Assembly: GCA_015523485.1 (NCBI GenBank)
Contig: WAKH01000018.1
Span: 1 to 48,667 of the forward strand
DNA length: 48,667 nucleotides
From: Thermodiscus sp.
GTDB taxonomy: Archaea; Thermoproteota; Thermoprotei_A; Sulfolobales; Acidilobaceae
Direction: 5' to 3'
Part shown: positions 17,396-27,558 of the stretch, in pieces
Position numbering within the stretch: the stretch's first letter is position 1
Layout: every line of letters starts with the position of its first letter
Translations under genes and position numbers: made by a program
Notes under the pieces: generated by a model
Seen by the model: the letters and a program-made list of their open reading frames with translations, nothing else
Database searches by the model: none
Told to the model about the DNA's origin: nothing

Positions 17396-18133
17396 ATGCT
17401 TGTATCGATCGTTGGTGGAGGAGGTTCATATCCGCCACCTCACTTCGGGGGTCCCTCAGTTGCAATTGACTTCGATGGTTCGATTCTGCTGGTTGATTGC
17501 GGAGAAGACTGTTTGACTGGTCTGAGCGTAACAGGATATGACCCATGTGACGTCGAGGAGATATTCATCACCCATATCCATATAGATCACTGGGCTGGTA
17601 TTCCTCAATTGGCTGTCGGTAAAATAGCCGAGGGATGTCCACGCCTAAAATTCATCGGCGCTACGCCCGTTGTTACCAGTTTATCAGAAATTATTCCCAG
17701 ATTTTTACCAAGAAGTTTGTCATATGAATTTGTACGATTTGACGATTACTATGACGTGAATGGCTACTCCGTCAAACTAGTTGAAATGGATCATACTGTT
17801 GAGACTTACGGGTTACTCGTTAGTGACAGGGAAAGCAAGTTAGTAGCTATTATGTCCGATACTAGGCCGTCCAATAAGATCTTGAATGTGATAAAAGATA
17901 CAATATTAATGTTATTTGAGGCCACCTTACCCTCCGCTCTCGCTGAAATCGCCGCGTCTTCGAAGCACACTACTGTCACCGAATTATTAAATGTCGCCCG
18001 CCAAGTAGGCGCAAACTATACTATAGCGTATCACCTTTCAAAATTAAGCCTAGAAGAGCTAAGGCAAGCACTGCGAGCGATGCAGCAAACGCGAATATTG
18101 ATTGGCGCCAGGGGACTCCAGATATCTCTTTGA
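17396..18133 (+). CDS. MBL-fold metallohydrolase (RNase Z-like)
   Basis: HIHIDHWAG motif, SDTRPSN, and ATLPSALAEIAASSKHTTVTELLNVARQVGANYTIAYHLS. Confidence 0.85.
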   Translation: MLVSIVGGGGSYPPPHFGGPSVAIDFDGSILLVDCGEDCLTGLSVTGYDPCDVEEIFITHIHIDHWAGIPQLAVGKIAEGCPRLKFIGATPVVTSLSEIIPRFLPRSLSYEFVRFDDYYDVNGYSVKLVEMDHTVETYGLLVSDRESKLVAIMSDTRPSNKILNVIKDTILMLFEATLPSALAEIAASSKHTTVTELLNVARQVGANYTIAYHLSKLSLEELRQALRAMQQTRILIGARGLQISL

Positions 18134-19203
18134 GGAGTAGTAGGAAGGGTGAAGAGCGCATAGTGGCGATAAACGTAGTTAAACTAGAAAGGTGGAAACG
18201 CTTACTGGTTAACATAGAAGAACCGCTGCCACTCGTAGGTACCGTGTTCATTGGAGTTATAGATAGGGGAACCAATGTATTACAGGTACGGCCCACGACG
18301 CTCTGTCCTCTAAACTGTATATTTTGCAGTGTGGATGCCGGTCCGAGGAGCAAGTGGAGGGTTTCAGAGTTCATTGTTAATGATCCTGAATGGCTAGTCG
18401 ACTGGACTCTGCGTGTGGCTAGAGTAAAGAATACTAGGGTAGAAGCGTTGATAGACGGTGTCGGCGACCCCTTCACTTATGATAAACTAGTAGAACTAGT
18501 CCAACTCCTCAAGGAAAATGATCACTTGATCAGTAGTGTAGCGGTGGAGACACATGGCTGGGCGCTGGACAAGAAGCTTATCGACAAATTAAACGATGTG
18601 GGCCTGGATAGGATTAATCTAAGCATAGATACCCTGGACTCCCAGAAGGCACGGTTTCTCACTGGTACATCATGGTATGATATTAAGAAAGTAAGGAGAA
18701 TGGCTGAGTACATAGTTAAGGAGACTAGCATTGATCTACATGTTACGCCGGTATGGGTTCCTGGTATTAACGACAAGGACGTGATCGAGGTTGTAGAGTG
18801 GGCTTACAATATTGGGGCCGGTAAAAGATGGCCTCCGGCCACTATCCAAAAATACAATGCTCATAGGTATGGACGTATAGTAAAGAAAACGAAGCCGATG
18901 ACATGGAGGGACTTCTGGAGGAGGATTGAGGAGTTAGAGCAGAAGACAGGGTTCCGTGTGAAGTGGAGTATGGATGAGTGGGGGATTAAGTACGCGCCCC
19001 GGTATGAAGTACCATATAGGCTAGGATCCAAAGTGAGGGTACGTATAATAAGCCAGGGCTGGATAAAGGGTACCCATCTAGGCGTTACACTAGATTACAA
19101 CTGGCTAGTGACGGTTAGAACAGGTAACTATAATGTCACAGGTATTGTTAGTGTTAAGATTACTGAGATTAAAGACACAATAATTATGGCGAGTATCATA
19201 TAG
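18130..19203 (+). CDS. Radical SAM protein with C-terminal TRAM-like region
   Basis: CPLNCIFCSVDAGP (CX3CX2C), DGVGDPFTYDKLVELVQLL, and a C-terminal beta-rich GSKVRVRIISQGWIKGTHLG...NVTGIVSVKI. Confidence 0.85.
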   Translation: MRSSRKGEERIVAINVVKLERWKRLLVNIEEPLPLVGTVFIGVIDRGTNVLQVRPTTLCPLNCIFCSVDAGPRSKWRVSEFIVNDPEWLVDWTLRVARVKNTRVEALIDGVGDPFTYDKLVELVQLLKENDHLISSVAVETHGWALDKKLIDKLNDVGLDRINLSIDTLDSQKARFLTGTSWYDIKKVRRMAEYIVKETSIDLHVTPVWVPGINDKDVIEVVEWAYNIGAGKRWPPATIQKYNAHRYGRIVKKTKPMTWRDFWRRIEELEQKTGFRVKWSMDEWGIKYAPRYEVPYRLGSKVRVRIISQGWIKGTHLGVTLDYNWLVTVRTGNYNVTGIVSVKITEIKDTIIMASII

Positions 19204-19252
19204 TCATCGCAAAGAACACATATTACTCAATTACATGATTAATCCAGAATAG

Positions 19253-20428
19253 GTGGTGCTTCTGAGAGCATCTATTGGTACAGTAGCCTTTATACTATTA
19301 GGCGCTCTAGCCATCTCTACAATGGTAAATGCTCCAGGAATCCTAGTAGGATACGGATTAATCTATGCAGTACAATACTATGCATTACTAGCATATACGC
19401 CGGTATTAGCCGTGATTTATTTCCTCGCGGCGCATATGCTCGCGTTGCCAATATTAATTTATACAAAATCAGTATTCATGATAGTTGCACTGGCTAGTTT
19501 TCTACTGAGAACACCAGCCCTCTACGCTCTAGGCAGATTAAAGCCAAAGATCGGGTCTATTGGCCTAGCTATATCGCTAGCAGGCCTAGAACAATTACTC
19601 GCTCTTTCAATTGCGATACTCTACTATGGAGATGATGGTATACATACAGGATTAGCCATATACGGTTTGTTCCTCGCTCCATTCACATACTCGATCTACA
19701 GGTTCAACCGTATAGAGAATAACAGGCTAGGAGCAGTTGCCTCGGCAATACTTCTCGTCGGTTATTGGCTAAGTGCCTACGCATTCCTATCTGTTCCACT
19801 ACTAGTAGCTACCATCGCGGGACTACTTCTGCTAAATACTACAAGGCTCGGAATAAACCGCACCTGGCTTGGCCTGGGCGCTATAATACTAGTTGTACTA
19901 GGAGCCGTTACCAGTGGAACCCCGCTTGTCTACAATGCTAAGAGTGCATTCTATCCCTTCAACCCTTACAACTGGAGTGATGATAGGTGGAGCCAGAAGG
20001 AACCCGGACTATGCCCGAACACGACAAACGTCTTCGAGAACACGCATTCACCGCCACGACTAAGAATCATAGATTCATGTATGACCGTTGAGGGAATAGT
20101 TAAACCGGTCCCGGCCATAGTGGGAGACGGCGATTTTTGCTTCGACTTAGAGGTGAATGATACCTCACTCCTCAGTATAGGCAACGTGATCCTGAGGAAG
20201 AATGGATTGCACATAGAGGTGGTTCCCGCCGATCACTTCAAAGTTTTAGGAGAAATTGGTGGAGTCTGCCCAGGCGACGTTGTGAGAGTAACAGGTGTAT
20301 TCGTTATAGATACAGATCACGGTATGTGGAGCGAGATACACCCAGCATATAAGATAGAAATCATCAAGAAAGCCGAAAACCAGACTTGGCCAGATTGCAT
20401 TAGGGGTAAGATGTATGAAGGAGGATAA
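19253..20428 (+). CDS. Multi-pass membrane protein with soluble C-terminal domain containing a DxxHGxWxEIHP motif
   Basis: About 7 hydrophobic segments, then VEGIVKPVPAIVGDGDFCFDLEVND...VVRVTGVFVIDTDHGMWSEIHPAYKIEII. Confidence 0.65.
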   Translation: MVLLRASIGTVAFILLGALAISTMVNAPGILVGYGLIYAVQYYALLAYTPVLAVIYFLAAHMLALPILIYTKSVFMIVALASFLLRTPALYALGRLKPKIGSIGLAISLAGLEQLLALSIAILYYGDDGIHTGLAIYGLFLAPFTYSIYRFNRIENNRLGAVASAILLVGYWLSAYAFLSVPLLVATIAGLLLLNTTRLGINRTWLGLGAIILVVLGAVTSGTPLVYNAKSAFYPFNPYNWSDDRWSQKEPGLCPNTTNVFENTHSPPRLRIIDSCMTVEGIVKPVPAIVGDGDFCFDLEVNDTSLLSIGNVILRKNGLHIEVVPADHFKVLGEIGGVCPGDVVRVTGVFVIDTDHGMWSEIHPAYKIEIIKKAENQTWPDCIRGKMYEGG

Positions 20429-21848
20429 GAGTGTTGAACTGGATGCTTTTGTAAAAGACCTCTCTGCCAAAGGTATCGCTATGGAGTCGATAGACGAGTA
20501 TCTTGAGGAGATCGTTGTCGATGATTATGACTCGTGGAAGGCTCCATTCGATATGTGGCCATATAATATAATTAGATACATGAGTGGATTGGAGGTAGAG
20601 AAGCCGGCATATATTGTAAGGATAGAGAGTGAAAACGATATAGTTGAAGTACTCGCTTCTGCAAGGGAAAACGGCGTCTGCATTATACCTGTCTGCGGGC
20701 TGAGCAACGTAGTAGGCGCAACACTGCCCTCCGGTAAATGCGTCTTCCTGGACGTCTCCAGAATGAATAGGATTCTCGAATTCGATCCAGAGAATAGATA
20801 CGTTGTAGTCGAGGCTGGCGTCAAAATACGGGAGTTACTCGAATGGTTAGAGGCGAAAGGATACACCTTGACCTATAGGCCTCAATCCGAGAAACTAGCG
20901 TGTGTGGGAGGGAGCATAGGAACACTAGGGTCAGGCGCGTTATCCCCTAGGCTAGGGAACATAGAGGACATTGTTCTATGGATGGAAGTAGTGACGCCCG
21001 CAGGTGAAGTACTTACAATTGGTAGTAAGAGGAATCCCAGGGGAATCATACAACCAGGAATAAACATGGTTTACTTCGGGAGCGAGGGTGGATATGGAGT
21101 AATAACTAAGGTGGCTCTCAGGGTTGTGGAGAAACCCGAAACGGTAATTGATATAGCATTCGCGATGGAGTCCTTCGAGAGGGCGGTTGAAGCCGCGAGA
21201 AGAATATACTCATGGGAGCCTCCCCTCCTAATGAGAATCCAGGATAAGCGTGAGGCACAACTACACTATGGCCTAGAAAAAGATGTCGTAATAGTCCAAG
21301 TAGGGGGTCCCTCAAGGATAGCTGAGGCTAAGGCAGCCTGGATTAGAGACTTAATAACCCAGCTAGGAGGGACCCCGAGGGAAGGCTTGATAGAGGAATG
21401 GTGGAAGACTAGATACAACTACTCCGAATCTATGAAGATGGTCCTCTCAGCAGGATTAGCGTTTGACACAATAGATATGGCCGCCTATTGGCGAGTGCTA
21501 CCACGTCTTCACAAGCGCCTTATAGGAGAATTAGAGTCCATGAGTGGCGTGAGCCTCGCGTTTAGCCATGCATCGCACTTCTATATCAATGGAGGGGCAC
21601 TCTACACTACGATAGTCTTCGAGAGGGACCCCGACTTATACTGGAAGATATGGGAGAAAGCGATAAGTGTAGCCATCAATGTTGGAGCCTCGATAGTACA
21701 TCATCACAACATAGGGGTACTAAGAGAGAAATGGGCCTTCGAGGAATTCGAAGGGTCCCTCAAGCTCGCGTATCTACTCAAGAAAGCCCTTGATCCAGGT
21801 GCCACGATAAGATCGGGCATACTAGGTAGGGTGCGGTTTGATGAGTGA
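20415..21848 (+). CDS. FAD-linked oxidase (GlcD/D-lactate dehydrogenase-like)
   Basis: PAYIVRIESENDIVEVLASARENGVCIIPVCGLSNVVGATLPSGKCVFLDVSRMNRILEFDPENRYVVVEAGVKIRELLEWL and VGGSIGTLGSGALSPRLGNIEDIVLWMEVVTPAGEVL. Confidence 0.92.
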   Translation: MKEDKSVELDAFVKDLSAKGIAMESIDEYLEEIVVDDYDSWKAPFDMWPYNIIRYMSGLEVEKPAYIVRIESENDIVEVLASARENGVCIIPVCGLSNVVGATLPSGKCVFLDVSRMNRILEFDPENRYVVVEAGVKIRELLEWLEAKGYTLTYRPQSEKLACVGGSIGTLGSGALSPRLGNIEDIVLWMEVVTPAGEVLTIGSKRNPRGIIQPGINMVYFGSEGGYGVITKVALRVVEKPETVIDIAFAMESFERAVEAARRIYSWEPPLLMRIQDKREAQLHYGLEKDVVIVQVGGPSRIAEAKAAWIRDLITQLGGTPREGLIEEWWKTRYNYSESMKMVLSAGLAFDTIDMAAYWRVLPRLHKRLIGELESMSGVSLAFSHASHFYINGGALYTTIVFERDPDLYWKIWEKAISVAINVGASIVHHHNIGVLREKWAFEEFEGSLKLAYLLKKALDPGATIRSGILGRVRFDE

Positions 21849-22920
21849 CAAAGCCGACGTCCTCGTGGTAGGTGCAGGTATCGTCGGGTTATTCACAGCT
21901 CTAGAATTCGCAAGAAAAGGCTATGATGTGATTGTAGTTGAGAAGAACGATGGCCCTGGACATGAAGCTACTAGCCGTAATGCGGGGGTTATCCATGTTC
22001 TACAACTCCCCTTTAATTCACTGAAGAGCCGGCTGTGTATAGAAGGTAACAGGATCTACCACGAGATAGACGAGGAATATGGTCTCGGGATAAGATGGGT
22101 TAATGCATATCTTGCATCAACAAGAAGCATCTACCGCGTCTTATCCACGCTCCTGACATGGTACCTTCATTACAAGCTACCTGAAGATTACAGAGTGAGG
22201 CTCGTTGATTCCAAATACTTAAGACGTGTAGAGCCTCTGGTCAGCAGGAATGTCAAAGTTGCCATTGAGGTACAAGGCTACGGCGTAGTTCATCCTCCCA
22301 CTCTGGCATCAAGGATAGCCGAGATAGTGGAGGAACTCGGTTCAATAAGCTATCGAGACACTGTCCACTCGATTAATGTCGTAGACGACTATGTTTTAGT
22401 TGAGTCGGAGAGGTCGACGTATAAGGCTAGGATGCTGGTGAACTCGGCTGGACTATATGCCGATGATGTTGCATCAATGGTGGGGGACGAGTATCGTGTC
22501 ATACCGATAAAGGGTGTTATGACGGTCTATGATTCGGTAAAGATAGATTCGATACTTGCATGGCTAAGGATTGAGAAGAAGCACGAGACGAAGGGGGGAG
22601 GTGTAATCCCTCATCCTAGGGGGACTCTGCTGGGACCCACTTATGGAGGTATAGTTGATAAGACTGATTACGCCTATAGTGATGGAGATATCGTTGCACT
22701 CAAAGATAAGTTCCAGCCGCTCATCGATGGTCCACTCGAGGGACTCCCCGAGGTTATCGTAGGCCTCAGAGCCACTACCGAGAAGAGGGACTTCATCATA
22801 GAATACAGTCAACGGTCTACAAGGGTTATTCACTTGGTGGGAATCGAGTCTCCGGGTTTAACGGCGGCGCCTGCTATTGCTAAGAGGGTTGCAGGGATGG
22901 CTAGGAGAGTCTTACCCTAG
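21841..22920 (+). CDS. FAD-dependent oxidoreductase (LhgO/GlpA-like)
   Basis: VLVVGAGIVGLFTALEFARKGYDVIVVEKNDGPGHEATSRNAGVIH: DAO-fold Rossmann motif. ATG overlaps the stop of the upstream gene. Confidence 0.9.
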   Translation: MSDKADVLVVGAGIVGLFTALEFARKGYDVIVVEKNDGPGHEATSRNAGVIHVLQLPFNSLKSRLCIEGNRIYHEIDEEYGLGIRWVNAYLASTRSIYRVLSTLLTWYLHYKLPEDYRVRLVDSKYLRRVEPLVSRNVKVAIEVQGYGVVHPPTLASRIAEIVEELGSISYRDTVHSINVVDDYVLVESERSTYKARMLVNSAGLYADDVASMVGDEYRVIPIKGVMTVYDSVKIDSILAWLRIEKKHETKGGGVIPHPRGTLLGPTYGGIVDKTDYAYSDGDIVALKDKFQPLIDGPLEGLPEVIVGLRATTEKRDFIIEYSQRSTRVIHLVGIESPGLTAAPAIAKRVAGMARRVLP

Positions 22921-22947
22921 TAATACCCTCTGGTACACTCTACTAGT

Positions 22948-25900
22948 ATGGGGGACCCTATCTTGCCATACACAATAATAGCCTATGTGATCTCAGCTGT
23001 ACTGCTGATGCTGACATTATACCTGGTGATGGTTAGACTTTACGCTATCGGAGCGAGCAGGAGTATCGGACCCCTCCTCTTAAATCCCCCGTTTTCTAGG
23101 GCGACAATATGGCTTCTCAGAAGATATGCTGGAAAGGGCAAGACATCGTGGGATACTGCTATCGACGTAGCATTAAAAACAAGAAACTTATCTATTATTC
23201 ACTTAAACGCCTATCATCAATCTTGCCCAAGCGAGGAAATCATAAAGCGTCTAAGGGACATGGGCCTCTACGAGACCATAACCCTACTCTACTCTCGAGG
23301 TTGCAAAATAAGCGAGGAACTAAAGAGGGAGGCTCTGAGGTTCCATATTCTGGCAGGCCAGAAGAACTACTTGGAGGTATATGGCTTTAGACAGCCGAGG
23401 CCCACCTTGATCTCTTTCTACTGTGGGGATAGGGTTATCGAGTTATGGGATGGAGAGCGTACAATAACCAGCAAGGGTTTGCCGGATAACGCGTTCAAGA
23501 GGCTTCAAACTCTTGTTAATCCAGATCTCGCTTCAATGGCACTGGGTGCTGGTATAGCAATATCATGGGGTTGTACTGGTGGAGTTAACGCAAGGCATAT
23601 CCTTAAGACAATATATCCGGAGATCCCCTCATCGATATCAGCATTATCCTATCATCTCGGTTTAACAGGGTCAAAGGCAGAGATAGTGGGTCGCGCCACG
23701 ATCCAAGCATTCAAGATCGCATACGAGATAGGCGGGCATCAAGAGTTAGGCCTACCAGACTGGATATCTTCAATCACTGTTAGTCCTGGAGTCGAATGTA
23801 TGATAGAGCCAGGAACGATAGTTGTAACCGATACTCCGCGAGCTGCATGCCCCACTTGGTCACCTTACAGGATAGCACTAGATGGTGATAAGCCGTCAAA
23901 CCTGTCGGTTGAAGCTTGGATCGCTCTCAAATCACTAGCATATAGGAGGGCATGCTACAAATCGGTGTTATCGACGGATCAAGGAGACCCGTTACTCCAA
24001 GAGCTACGCCAAGTTATCCCATCTTTCCTCAAGGAAGGCAGTGATCCACCAGCTGAAGGGGGATTCCAGGTCCACGTATCCGATGTGAAATATCTTCGCG
24101 TCTCAAAGTATCAGGTACTCTTCGACTGTGCCAGACCCGTGAAGCAATGTGCTGCTATGGCTGGGCTCAAGCCTCCTGAGGCCATTACTGTTAAGCCCAA
24201 GGTCGCTTCATCATCGCCAGTACTTCGTGGCCCGGTTGAGGCAATCGAAGTGGCAAGAGAACTATGGGGCGGAGGACCAACCTTGTATGTTACACCTAGC
24301 ATGTTGGCATCTAAGCTAACAGCGAGTGGCTTAGGCCTGTACATAATCAGTGAGCCAGAGGACGTTGATGAGTGGCTTGACAATGGTAGTGATGCGGTAA
24401 CATCGTGGAGTGCATTACTAGATATGCCATGGCTCAAAACGCTTGCTCCCAGGATTGTCTTAGTCTATCCAGAGACATTTCCCGGTAAACCCGTCAACGT
24501 AGGTGATATAGTAGACTGGGTTCGAATGCTGGCAACAGATGTCTCTAGCCTCATGGTCTCACGCTTAGCTTACTTCCAAGATTCTGTCCTTGTAGGTGAG
24601 GCAAGAGTACCGAGGGTCTCATCTCCAATATACGATAAAAACGATCTATCCGTTGAGGCTGAAGAGGTTTTCTCAGAGTATTGGAAGGGTTACAAGTTGA
24701 GGAGTTACCAGAAATCAATAATAAAAGCTATTCTAGAAATGATAATAAATAGGCCAGTCCAGCCGGTCTACACTATACTGCCTACTGGTAGCGGTAAGAG
24801 CGCGATATTCCAAATAGCTGGCATCATTGGTAAACGGCTAGGCTATGGTGGGTACGTCCTGGTTATATCTCCTCTGAGAGCACTGATGAGAGATCAAGTT
24901 GAGAATGCGAGGAGAAGGGGATTCGCGGCCGATAGGATTGACGCCTCAGTCTCTGGAAAGAAGAAGAAACTAATTATGATGGCTGCAAAGATGGGTGCGT
25001 TAGATATACTATATGTTACCCCAGAGAGGTTTATGGATGAAGATTTCAATAAGTTAGTCATAGAGGCACCGCCCGCACTAGTAGTATTGGATGAAGCCCA
25101 TACACTAGCGAGATGGGGTCCCTCGTTCAGACCTTCATACCTACACGCGGCCAAAATAATAGCAGATATACGCTCCGCGGATGGATGGCCACCTGTAGCG
25201 CTCTTCACGGCGACAGCGCCTCAAGACGTGGTAGAGAATTCACTAGCCGCAATAGGAGTATACACATCGTCAACAGTAAATGTGAGCTTGAATGAAGAGA
25301 CGGAGTACGTGTTTCCACGTGAGGGAGCACTGGTCTTTAGAGGGCCAATAGTGAGGTCCGAACTTGTATTCGACGTTATAACTGCACCGGATGGTCCAAG
25401 CAGGGTTGACCAAGCCGCCCATGTAATTAGGGAGCTGGCCCAGTGGTCGTCTTCCTTCAAGGAACCATGGGTTGGAGTAGTATACACGGGGTTCGTGAAG
25501 AGAACTAGGAAGGAATGGGAAAATGCTGATCAACTAGCCGATCTACTAGCCGAGAAAACAGGCTTGAGTACGATAAGCTACCATGGTCAATTGAGTAGCA
25601 GGGAGAGGCGTCTCAGGGAGAACATGATATATGAGGCGAGTATGGGCAAGAGGGACCCGCTAGTAGTCGTAGCCACAAAGGCCTTTGGAATGGGAGTCGA
25701 TATACCCAACATTAGGTGGATCATACACTTTACGGCGAGCGACAGCATCGAAGACTACTACCAGGAGGTAGGCAGGGCCGGCAGGGATGGTAAAGAGGCG
25801 AGAATAGTCACATTTTACAATCCCATAGACTTCGAGGAAAGGATCAGGATGGCGAGAGCTCAGCGAACCACTCCGTCAGCAGTAGCAGTAATGTACAACA

Positions 25901-26919
25901 CTATATACATGGTGTGGAACGCTATAAGACAAAGAACAGGAGGAAGCCCAATGATCATCCTCCCCACGAACGCAATTCACCCCGATCCGCTTGGCCTAAA
26001 AGCGGTGAGCATGCTTCAGAGGCTAGGCTACCTAGATTACTGGAGCGTAAGAACAACCCTAACAGGTTACAAGTTTAAGCGTGATGAGGATCCCTCTGAT
26101 TATCTTCCATGGTATATGGATCTAGGCAACGGAATAGTAGTTGGCCCCCAAGAGAACCTCTCTGGGATAGCCGAGAAACTCCCACTACGTATACAGAGAT
26201 GTACCTCACCAATCAATGGACACAAACCCTTAATCTTGAAAGTCGGCCCACTTACAATCTCTACTGGCAAGTGCAAGGACTATATTGTGGTCGAGACAAG
26301 TAGTGTTCAAACTATGATAGTCAACCTATCACTAGACATGGATCATAAGCCCTTAGAGTACTTCCCACCAGCAGACTACCATTACGTAGTCACCACCATG
26401 TGGAGCGAGGAAGAAAAAGTAGAGGCTTTACACAATCTCCTAGAATCTGCTATTGAGGCATCTAAGAAATCTAAGGATTTAACAAATCAAGTGTTAAGAT
26501 CGGGCCTAGAAGCCTATTTCTCAGACTCGCACCTTACAACGCCAAGCGACCCGCCAGCGAGCCTATTGGGGAAGAGATCGGCCTGCCCTACAATAGCTGA
26601 GTGCTTAGATGATATAGTGAAGATGATGATCCGTGCAACTGAATGGATCGGTGAGAGGGGTGTAACACTAGCTGTACAGAACGAGGAATGGGCGGATGCT
26701 ATAATAAGGCGTTATACCTCGATTACAGGGAAGCCTTTCAAAGGTACTTGGAAGGGGTCCTACGCACGGATTGTTAATGCTAGTCGTAGGAGTTGGGTTC
26801 ACCTGATGGATTATGGTTTCCTCATAGCTGTCGTTCGAGGTTCGCCGCGTCCCAGTGTTCTCATCGATAGGTTACGTGGCTACCCTTACCATGCGCTATT
26901 CATATACAATAAGGCATAA
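22948..26919 (+). CDS. Large RecQ-like SF2 helicase with N-terminal TM segment and ~560-aa unassigned N-terminal region
   Basis: LPTGSGKSAIFQIAG (motif I), VISPLRALMRDQVENARR (Ia), LVVLDEAHTLARWGPSFRPSYLH (II), LFTATAP (III), TKAFGMGVDIPNIRWIIHF (V), DYYQEVGRAGRDG (VI). N-terminal hydrophobic helix YTIIAYVISAVLLMLTLYLVMVRLYAIGA. Confidence 0.88.
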   Translation: MGDPILPYTIIAYVISAVLLMLTLYLVMVRLYAIGASRSIGPLLLNPPFSRATIWLLRRYAGKGKTSWDTAIDVALKTRNLSIIHLNAYHQSCPSEEIIKRLRDMGLYETITLLYSRGCKISEELKREALRFHILAGQKNYLEVYGFRQPRPTLISFYCGDRVIELWDGERTITSKGLPDNAFKRLQTLVNPDLASMALGAGIAISWGCTGGVNARHILKTIYPEIPSSISALSYHLGLTGSKAEIVGRATIQAFKIAYEIGGHQELGLPDWISSITVSPGVECMIEPGTIVVTDTPRAACPTWSPYRIALDGDKPSNLSVEAWIALKSLAYRRACYKSVLSTDQGDPLLQELRQVIPSFLKEGSDPPAEGGFQVHVSDVKYLRVSKYQVLFDCARPVKQCAAMAGLKPPEAITVKPKVASSSPVLRGPVEAIEVARELWGGGPTLYVTPSMLASKLTASGLGLYIISEPEDVDEWLDNGSDAVTSWSALLDMPWLKTLAPRIVLVYPETFPGKPVNVGDIVDWVRMLATDVSSLMVSRLAYFQDSVLVGEARVPRVSSPIYDKNDLSVEAEEVFSEYWKGYKLRSYQKSIIKAILEMIINRPVQPVYTILPTGSGKSAIFQIAGIIGKRLGYGGYVLVISPLRALMRDQVENARRRGFAADRIDASVSGKKKKLIMMAAKMGALDILYVTPERFMDEDFNKLVIEAPPALVVLDEAHTLARWGPSFRPSYLHAAKIIADIRSADGWPPVALFTATAPQDVVENSLAAIGVYTSSTVNVSLNEETEYVFPREGALVFRGPIVRSELVFDVITAPDGPSRVDQAAHVIRELAQWSSSFKEPWVGVVYTGFVKRTRKEWENADQLADLLAEKTGLSTISYHGQLSSRERRLRENMIYEASMGKRDPLVVVATKAFGMGVDIPNIRWIIHFTASDSIEDYYQEVGRAGRDGKEARIVTFYNPIDFEERIRMARAQRTTPSAVAVMYNTIYMVWNAIRQRTGGSPMIILPTNAIHPDPLGLKAVSMLQRLGYLDYWSVRTTLTGYKFKRDEDPSDYLPWYMDLGNGIVVGPQENLSGIAEKLPLRIQRCTSPINGHKPLILKVGPLTISTGKCKDYIVVETSSVQTMIVNLSLDMDHKPLEYFPPADYHYVVTTMWSEEEKVEALHNLLESAIEASKKSKDLTNQVLRSGLEAYFSDSHLTTPSDPPASLLGKRSACPTIAECLDDIVKMMIRATEWIGERGVTLAVQNEEWADAIIRRYTSITGKPFKGTWKGSYARIVNASRRSWVHLMDYGFLIAVVRGSPRPSVLIDRLRGYPYHALFIYNKA

Positions 26920-26921
26920 AT

Positions 26922-27401
26922 TTAACATTTTTCATTTATTACATCGCCTAGCCTCTCGTACCCTTGCCTGATTATCTTACAGATCTCTTCATACTCTTTC
27001 TGCATGCCAAGATTCTTTAATGCGATAGCACCATCGATGATGTAGAATATAATTACATCGAATTTAGCCCTAGCCTTTTCTTTTATAATCCTTGCTGCCT
27101 CCTGCACGCCCTTCTCGGTTAGCTTGTATACTATCCGCCTGCCACCTCTCACGTTTGATACGGCAATCTCAGCGACTTCAATTAATCCCTCCTGCCTCAA
27201 CTGGTCTAAGAGTGGGTACAAGGTACCGGCAGCGGGTTTCCACCTGTTGTTTGTTACTTCTTTGATCTTCTTCATGATTTCATATCCATGCATAGGTCCG
27301 TCGAGAAGTATCCGCATTACTAGGTTCCTAAGGGATTCTTTGTATACTGTTGATCCCTTCTCTTTGTACTCTCCTTTCAACCTGCCCTCCATCAATTGCA
27401 C
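26922..27401 (-). CDS. PadR family transcriptional regulator
   Basis: LRNLVMRILLDGPMHGYEIMKKIKEVTNNRWKPAAGTLYPLLDQLRQEGLIEVAE...RRIVYKLTEKG. Confidence 0.95.
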   Translation of the reverse strand: MQLMEGRLKGEYKEKGSTVYKESLRNLVMRILLDGPMHGYEIMKKIKEVTNNRWKPAAGTLYPLLDQLRQEGLIEVAEIAVSNVRGGRRIVYKLTEKGVQEAARIIKEKARAKFDVIIFYIIDGAIALKNLGMQKEYEEICKIIRQGYERLGDVINEKC

Positions 27402-27443
27402 CTGTATTCTAAAATGCGATATAACAGGGTATGATATATTTTC

Positions 27444-27536
27444 ATGAGAATGGGGGTTCCTAGACTGGCGTCCATCCTCATCGGTATGTCCTCGGCAATA
27501 CCAGCCCTCTTCACAACCCCCATACTATATGTATAG
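27444..27536 (+). CDS. Candidate 30-aa hydrophobic mini-protein, divergent from the PadR gene
   Basis: ATG...TAG encodes MRMGVPRLASILIGMSSAIPALFTTPILYV. Same interval carries a 9-bp inverted repeat (27450-27458 / 27515-27523), so it may instead be a structured RNA. Confidence 0.25.
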   Translation: MRMGVPRLASILIGMSSAIPALFTTPILYV

Positions 27537-27558
27537 TCTGCTGGGAAGCTAATTTGCG

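Noticed and set aside
16842-17546. Full 234-aa version of the minus-strand membrane protein
   Set aside because: Residues 1-77 overlap the start of the divergent MBL gene and look non-coding; trimmed to a start at 17315.
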